The notes under the pieces are model-generated. The model was not told the origin of the DNA, made no database searches, and saw nothing but the letters and a program-made list of their open reading frames with translations. 64,000 nt of DNA from Phoebastria nigripes (Eukaryota; Chordata; Aves; Procellariiformes; Diomedeidae), in contig JAYKAV010003110.1 of the NCBI GenBank assembly GCA_035582835.1, positions 1,879,794 through 1,943,793 of the forward strand, written 5' to 3'. Position 1 is the stretch's first letter, and every line of letters begins with the position of its first letter. Both the position numbers and the translations under genes were made by a program. Shown here piece by piece: positions 59,935 to 64,000 of the stretch.

Positions 59935-60050
59935 CCTGCTGCTGCTGCCGCGGCTGCCGCGGCGTGCTGAGGGAAGCCTCTCTCGCCTCCCGCTCGCCCC
60001 TCGCTCCTGCGTCCGCTCCCCTTCTCCAGTCAACCCCCTGCTCTCCCTGC
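59935..60050. promoter_or_regulatory. Small GC island with CTG/CCG triplets
   Basis: About 115 bp with CTGCTGCTGCTGCCGCGGCT followed by CGCTCGCCCCTCGCTCCTGC. Short and isolated; could be a weak promoter or a slipped triplet stretch. No exon recognised. Confidence 0.35.
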
Positions 60051-60278
60051 TAAGAAAATCCCTCTGTGACAGGGATCAAGGTGGTCAATCAACCGGCTCT
60101 GTTTTGCTTTCCCCTGTCATTGGTATGAGACCGTTGCAATGGGTTAGTGTAAAGATTTAGGTTTGACAGGGCCATACTTTTATGAGGTTACGCGGGTACT
60201 GGAGCAAGGTCTCACAGCACAACTATGGTAGAAAACTTGTCTTAAAGTGTTTTTCATAGCAGAACACAGATAAGATTG

Positions 60279-60306
60279 ATAATATAATATAAGATAATAT
60301 AATAAC
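60279..60306. repeat. ATAAT microsatellite, imperfect
   Basis: Twenty-eight bases of AT-only sequence with ATAAT-type periodicity and one G interruption. Confidence 0.8.
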
Positions 60307-60309
60307 ACC

Positions 60310-61610
60310 GGATTTTTATGGGTATGTTTGCTATAGGGGGATAATAGAGAACACAGCAACAAAAGCAAGAAACAGAGAAAGAAGTGAAACCAAAAGAGAA
60401 TGTGTAAATAAACAAGCAAGCTGTTAGCCAGCGTTGTGACCGCATGAGCTGTTGAAATAGAACAGGAGTTACAGTTTAGCAAAGCCCAATTCCTTTTGTT
60501 GTGCAGNCCGAGTTTTGCTGAACAATATTTTTTTAGATGTCTCCTGTAAGTCGAGCATCTATTAAACAGCCTTTGAAAATGAACTGGCTTGTACCAGCTC
60601 CTGCTAATTTGGACGGGGAGGTCAGTAAAATCCTGACGTGGTGGAAAGTGGCAATAATTTCCCCAGCGTGGGAGTGGTACTTCAAGGACCAAACACACTT
60701 TTTTAAGGCTGAGCAGCAGTAGGGAACGACCGAGCCGGGGAGGAGAGGGAAGAGCTTGATTTGGCTGTCCTCTGGGTGAGNGGTGCCCCGGGGAGCCGGA
60801 GCCGTCTGCCCCAGCATCGCCGGGACCGCTGTGGCTCCGCTCCCTTCCTCGGCCTCCGACTGAGCACAGCACAGTGCTATAGACGTAGTGTCAGGTATAG
60901 CCCTACAGCCCGCTGCCTTTGAGGAGACGTGCAGCATGTTTGGGAAAATGAAGCTGTGCTGCATTCAGGGCAGCAGGGTCAGCGTCAAACTCCTGCCAGG
61001 CTTCTCCAGTCGGCCCATTGGGTTCCTGGCCCCGTGCTCATTCCAAGGATGAGAAGGGTATTTGAGGTGGGGGGAGAGGGGACGAAAGGGGCAAGGAGGC
61101 TCTGAGATCTCACATGGTCCTTCGAAAGGTGCTCTCGGATCTAGGAAGGTCAGTGGAAAGTTAAGGGAGCTACACCTGCATGTGGAGGCCTCCTCCCCGT
61201 CCCCCGAAACACCACCATCCCCTGCACAGGCTGGGTGCCGCAGGCATTGAAACCCAAAATGGCTTCCNGGGGCTTTGCTTTTTAGGAAAAAGTGATTCCT
61301 TTCTGAAGTGCAACTTTATGAAAAAAAAGAAGAAAATCCCCATTTTGAGAATTAAGAAAAACTTTAGCAGACTTGTTTATTTTAATGGCAATTTTTCTCT
61401 TTACCCCGTACCATTTAAAAACGCCAAACTTCATTTTTGCTCCCACTTAAAGGTGCGATGAGCCTTGTAAACATAAACCGGGCACAGGACATTTCAACCC
61501 AAGAGCTGACCGTTTTGCAGATTCGTAACGGTCTAAAGAAAAATGCCTTTATGTGAAAAAACACCACACAGCCATAGGAGTCACTGCCTTGTTTGCTACA
61601 ATGCCCAATG
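60310..61610. other. Intergenic DNA, no supported gene
   Basis: A 230-codon minus-strand frame at 60180-60872 spans AT-rich and GC-rich parts with an N and resembles no family; treated as chance. No mobile element recognised. Confidence 0.55.
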
Positions 61611-61619
61611 CTTATTTTA

Positions 61620-62195
61620 AGTCCTAACTCCTCTATTCTTGATTGCTATTTTCATTTCTGATACAGTTCTGCTTGTGTATCTTCCAACTGAACATACTGT
61701 GCTTCTGTTTAACTGTCTATTTATAGTCATAAGAGAAATAAACATATAAAATAAATGCATCTTGATGCATAGCTGTGCAGGAGTACAGATGTTTTATTAA
61801 TGAAAATGAATCCAGCTTTTTGTAAGTCATGGCAGCAATATAACATATCATTGTTTGTTTCTCTGCTAGACGGTCCCTGCTGTTTTTACATAGAAATTCC
61901 TGTAATACTTAATGGACATCTGGAAGAATTCAGCCAATTAATCGAATTCACGCAGGAGCTAGGCTAATGGCTGTCTGAAAGGCAGATTACATTAAATCAA
62001 ACTTGCAATATGAATGAAAGTACTTAATCATACATGCAACATTCATTAGACGTGGCACAGCAAGTGTTTTGATTACTTTAATGAAAGATCAGGTAAAGTG
62101 CATCAACTGAACAGATTGAAGAGACAGCATGCTTACAAATGTTTGATTATGTTGACTATCAACAGAAACAGTGCCAGTAATTTATAGCAAAACAT
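61620..62195. other. Strong candidate conserved non-coding element
   Basis: Over 500 bp of unique, AT-rich sequence without simple repeats. It has a dense series of developmental motifs: TTATTAATGAAAATG, AGCCAATTAATCGAATT, AGATTACATTAAATC, ACTTAATCATACATG, TTGATTACTTTAATG and TGTTTGATTATG. It ends abruptly at a GGA microsatellite. This is the most enhancer-like stretch of the window by eye; alignment is needed to confirm. Confidence 0.45.
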
Positions 62196-62199
62196 ATTT

Positions 62200-62217
62200 G
62201 GAGGAGGAGGAGGAGGA
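62200..62217 (+). repeat. (GGA)6 microsatellite
   Basis: Six pure GGA triplets immediately after the candidate conserved element; a further GGAGC follows. Confidence 0.95.
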
Positions 62218-62219
62218 TG

Positions 62220-64000
62220 GAGCTGGTGAACCTGGGAGGGGAAGTGAAATTTGGGCCTCNCCTCCAAGCACTTTAATCAACAGTCAGGATAGCGAGACTT
62301 TAATCAAATGTCACGAAAGAAGCAAAACAGATGTATTTGGAGAATCCTGTACGGCAACTGCTAGGGATCACTTATGTTTGCAGTACTTAGAGCCTGATGC
62401 TGGTTTTGAGTCCTCTGTGTTTTGTCTGGCTTTGGAGTAAACAGCTAAATCCTAACCGGAAAAAATATTTTCAAAACAATGAGATTCATGCTTGATTTTT
62501 TGGTCTGCAAAAGGTCATGATTTCGGCTTGGTGCTGCTCTTCCCCTCCGGCTCTGCTGGAGACACCCTCCAGCCGCCACTGCCCTCGCCCTCTGTGGCAG
62601 GCGCTGGCTCCCAGGGAGGAGAGTGCAGGGATCATCCTAAGGCACTGCTGCATTTTCCCTTTTCCGACCTCGTCAGCCAGCAGAGCGTTTTGATGTTGCC
62701 CCCCGGGTTGCCCATGGGTGTTGACCCACCAAAGATGGGCAGAGTCTCCAGCCTGACCCACCTGCCGAGAGCCAGCGCTGCAGCCTCGCCCCCCAGAAGC
62801 TTCCTGCACAATGGGCGTTTGCTGGGTCTCATTTGGGGATGAGCAGGGCGACTGACCTCAGAAGCCGGAGGCGCACTTTTGGAAAAGAGCAGCAGGTCTC
62901 TGGCTCAGTGCTGCCTTTCCTTTGCCCTCCTCCTTCATATTCCCTGCACAGAGATGAATTGCCATTTCCTTTTGGGAGCTGTTGCCCTCCTTGTTGCTTT
63001 TGTGAGATGCAGGCCCCCAGNTCAGATGTGGTTTATTTCCTTGTAATGCAAGCCTTTTCCTGCTTGTTTCTTTAGGGTGCCTCTCTGCCCAGCTGTTTCT
63101 AAGCCAGCTTTCTGTGTTGGTTCGCTCTCCTTCTCCCATTCCTTGCCATTGTTTTTCTTTATCACCGTCTCCCGTGCTCCATCTGCCCCTTTGCAACTGT
63201 TGCTGGCAATGATGGCTCCTACGCTGCCATCTGCTTTGCAATGCCTAGGACGTACCTGCACCTTATTCCTCAATAACTCCTGCCATTCCTTTGCAAAGGC
63301 AAGCAAAGATGCAATAACATCCTTCTGGCAGGAGCTGCCTGCAGCTCGGGCAGGAGAGGGAACTGGGAATTTGGTGGGACCTGAAGAAAATGGAGGGAGA
63401 AGTAGACAGGGTACCATGGAGTGGGGATGTGAGAAAGGTCTTGGGCAACAGCCCTGGGGAATTGCCTGTTGCCCCTCTGAGCCAGAGGAATTTTATGGAG
63501 GAAGCTGGCCTTGGGACAGGGGCATGAAAACATTCTTGGGGAGGAGAAAGAAGAAAAAGGTAAATATTTTCCTGAGGGCTCAGTTCCCTGCACCACGTCC
63601 CTGCAGGACTGGATGTGCTCCAGCACCAGCACAAGAGCAGGATGAAGTGTGGCCATAACAAAGTATTTGTGGCTGTGATTCACCTGGTCCTGCTCTCTGC
63701 TCTCCAAAAGCCTCCTGGATTGAGCCCTTTTGGGAAATTAAGCAAACTGCAGGTTTCTCTGTCCTACCTGAACTTTACTGGAGGCAGGCACGGAGCTTCC
63801 CAGCCCAGCGTGCAGCATAGGCACCACTCAGGAGCTTCATTTCTCCCATCCTCCCGCTGTCTTGTCTTCTCGTCTCTTCGGTTGTTGCTCTCTTTAGATG
63901 CAGAACTGTCCGCCTATCTGCATGTACATCTGCACGAGCACAGCTGGGACTCGGCCTCGCTGAAAGCCACTATTGCTATTCATATAATTAATAACCATGA
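62220..64000. other. Intergenic DNA to window end, no supported gene
   Basis: Moderately GC-rich with overlapping frames on both strands (up to 193 codons at 63077-63658), none resembling a known protein or showing convincing exon boundaries. INSM2, expected further along this side in mammals, is not visible. Confidence 0.55.

Noticed and set aside
63077..63658. 193-codon plus-strand open frame near the window end
   Set aside because: No recognisable domain, antisense frames of similar size, and no clear start context or exon borders.
1..64000. CRISPR arrays, bacterial operons, tRNA or rRNA genes, phage or toxin systems
   Set aside because: Spliced vertebrate gene structure, CpG islands and retroelement fossils show nuclear animal DNA; none of these features was seen on either strand.

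Overview
This window is vertebrate nuclear DNA, most likely from a bird. It holds one protein-coding gene that I can support: NFKBIA (IkB-alpha), on the minus strand with coding sequence from 25455 down to 22534. The avian call rests on the C-terminal tail and overall sequence of the predicted IkB-alpha, a pair of ERV-type solo LTRs of a sort common in birds, two fossil CR1 LINE pieces, compact introns, and fossil palindromic repeats that I recall from turtle, crocodile and bird genomes. The exact species cannot be named.

Layout. Positions 1-21.8 kb are intergenic DNA on the 3' side of NFKBIA, with only short chance open frames and a few simple repeats. NFKBIA occupies about 21.84-25.48 kb. 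All six coding exons join in frame through GT-AG introns to give a 313-residue protein with the IKK degron, the ankyrin domain and the acidic PEST tail. Its promoter is a CpG island (about 24.95-25.88 kb) with a TATA-like element. Six perfect matches to the NF-kB consensus lie in about 1.2 kb of promoter, intron 1 and intron 2. This is the wiring expected for the NF-kB/IkB negative-feedback loop. A perfect 46-bp palindrome with no spacer sits about 200 bp upstream of the start codon.

Positions 25.9-64 kb are intergenic DNA on the 5' side, where mammals have INSM2 and RALGAPA1 beyond the desert; neither gene is visible here. This side becomes AT-rich and contains several stretches that look like conserved non-coding elements. 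It also has a roughly 1-kb antisense CR1 fossil (36.33-37.33 kb), a sense CR1 3' end (40.83-41.05 kb), and palindromic fossil repeats (44.1-48.25 kb). Two solo LTRs of one family lie in opposite orientation (48941-49538 and 52321-52879). Two small GC islands each carry a G-rich hexanucleotide repeat (37934-37993 and 46353-46394); the second is seven pure GGGGCC units.

I found no operon, phage, CRISPR, tRNA or rRNA gene, and no evidence of an undescribed protein system. The most interesting material is regulatory and structural: the kB-site cluster, the promoter palindrome, the GGGGCC island, and the candidate conserved elements. Conservation, transcription and repeat class were judged by eye only.
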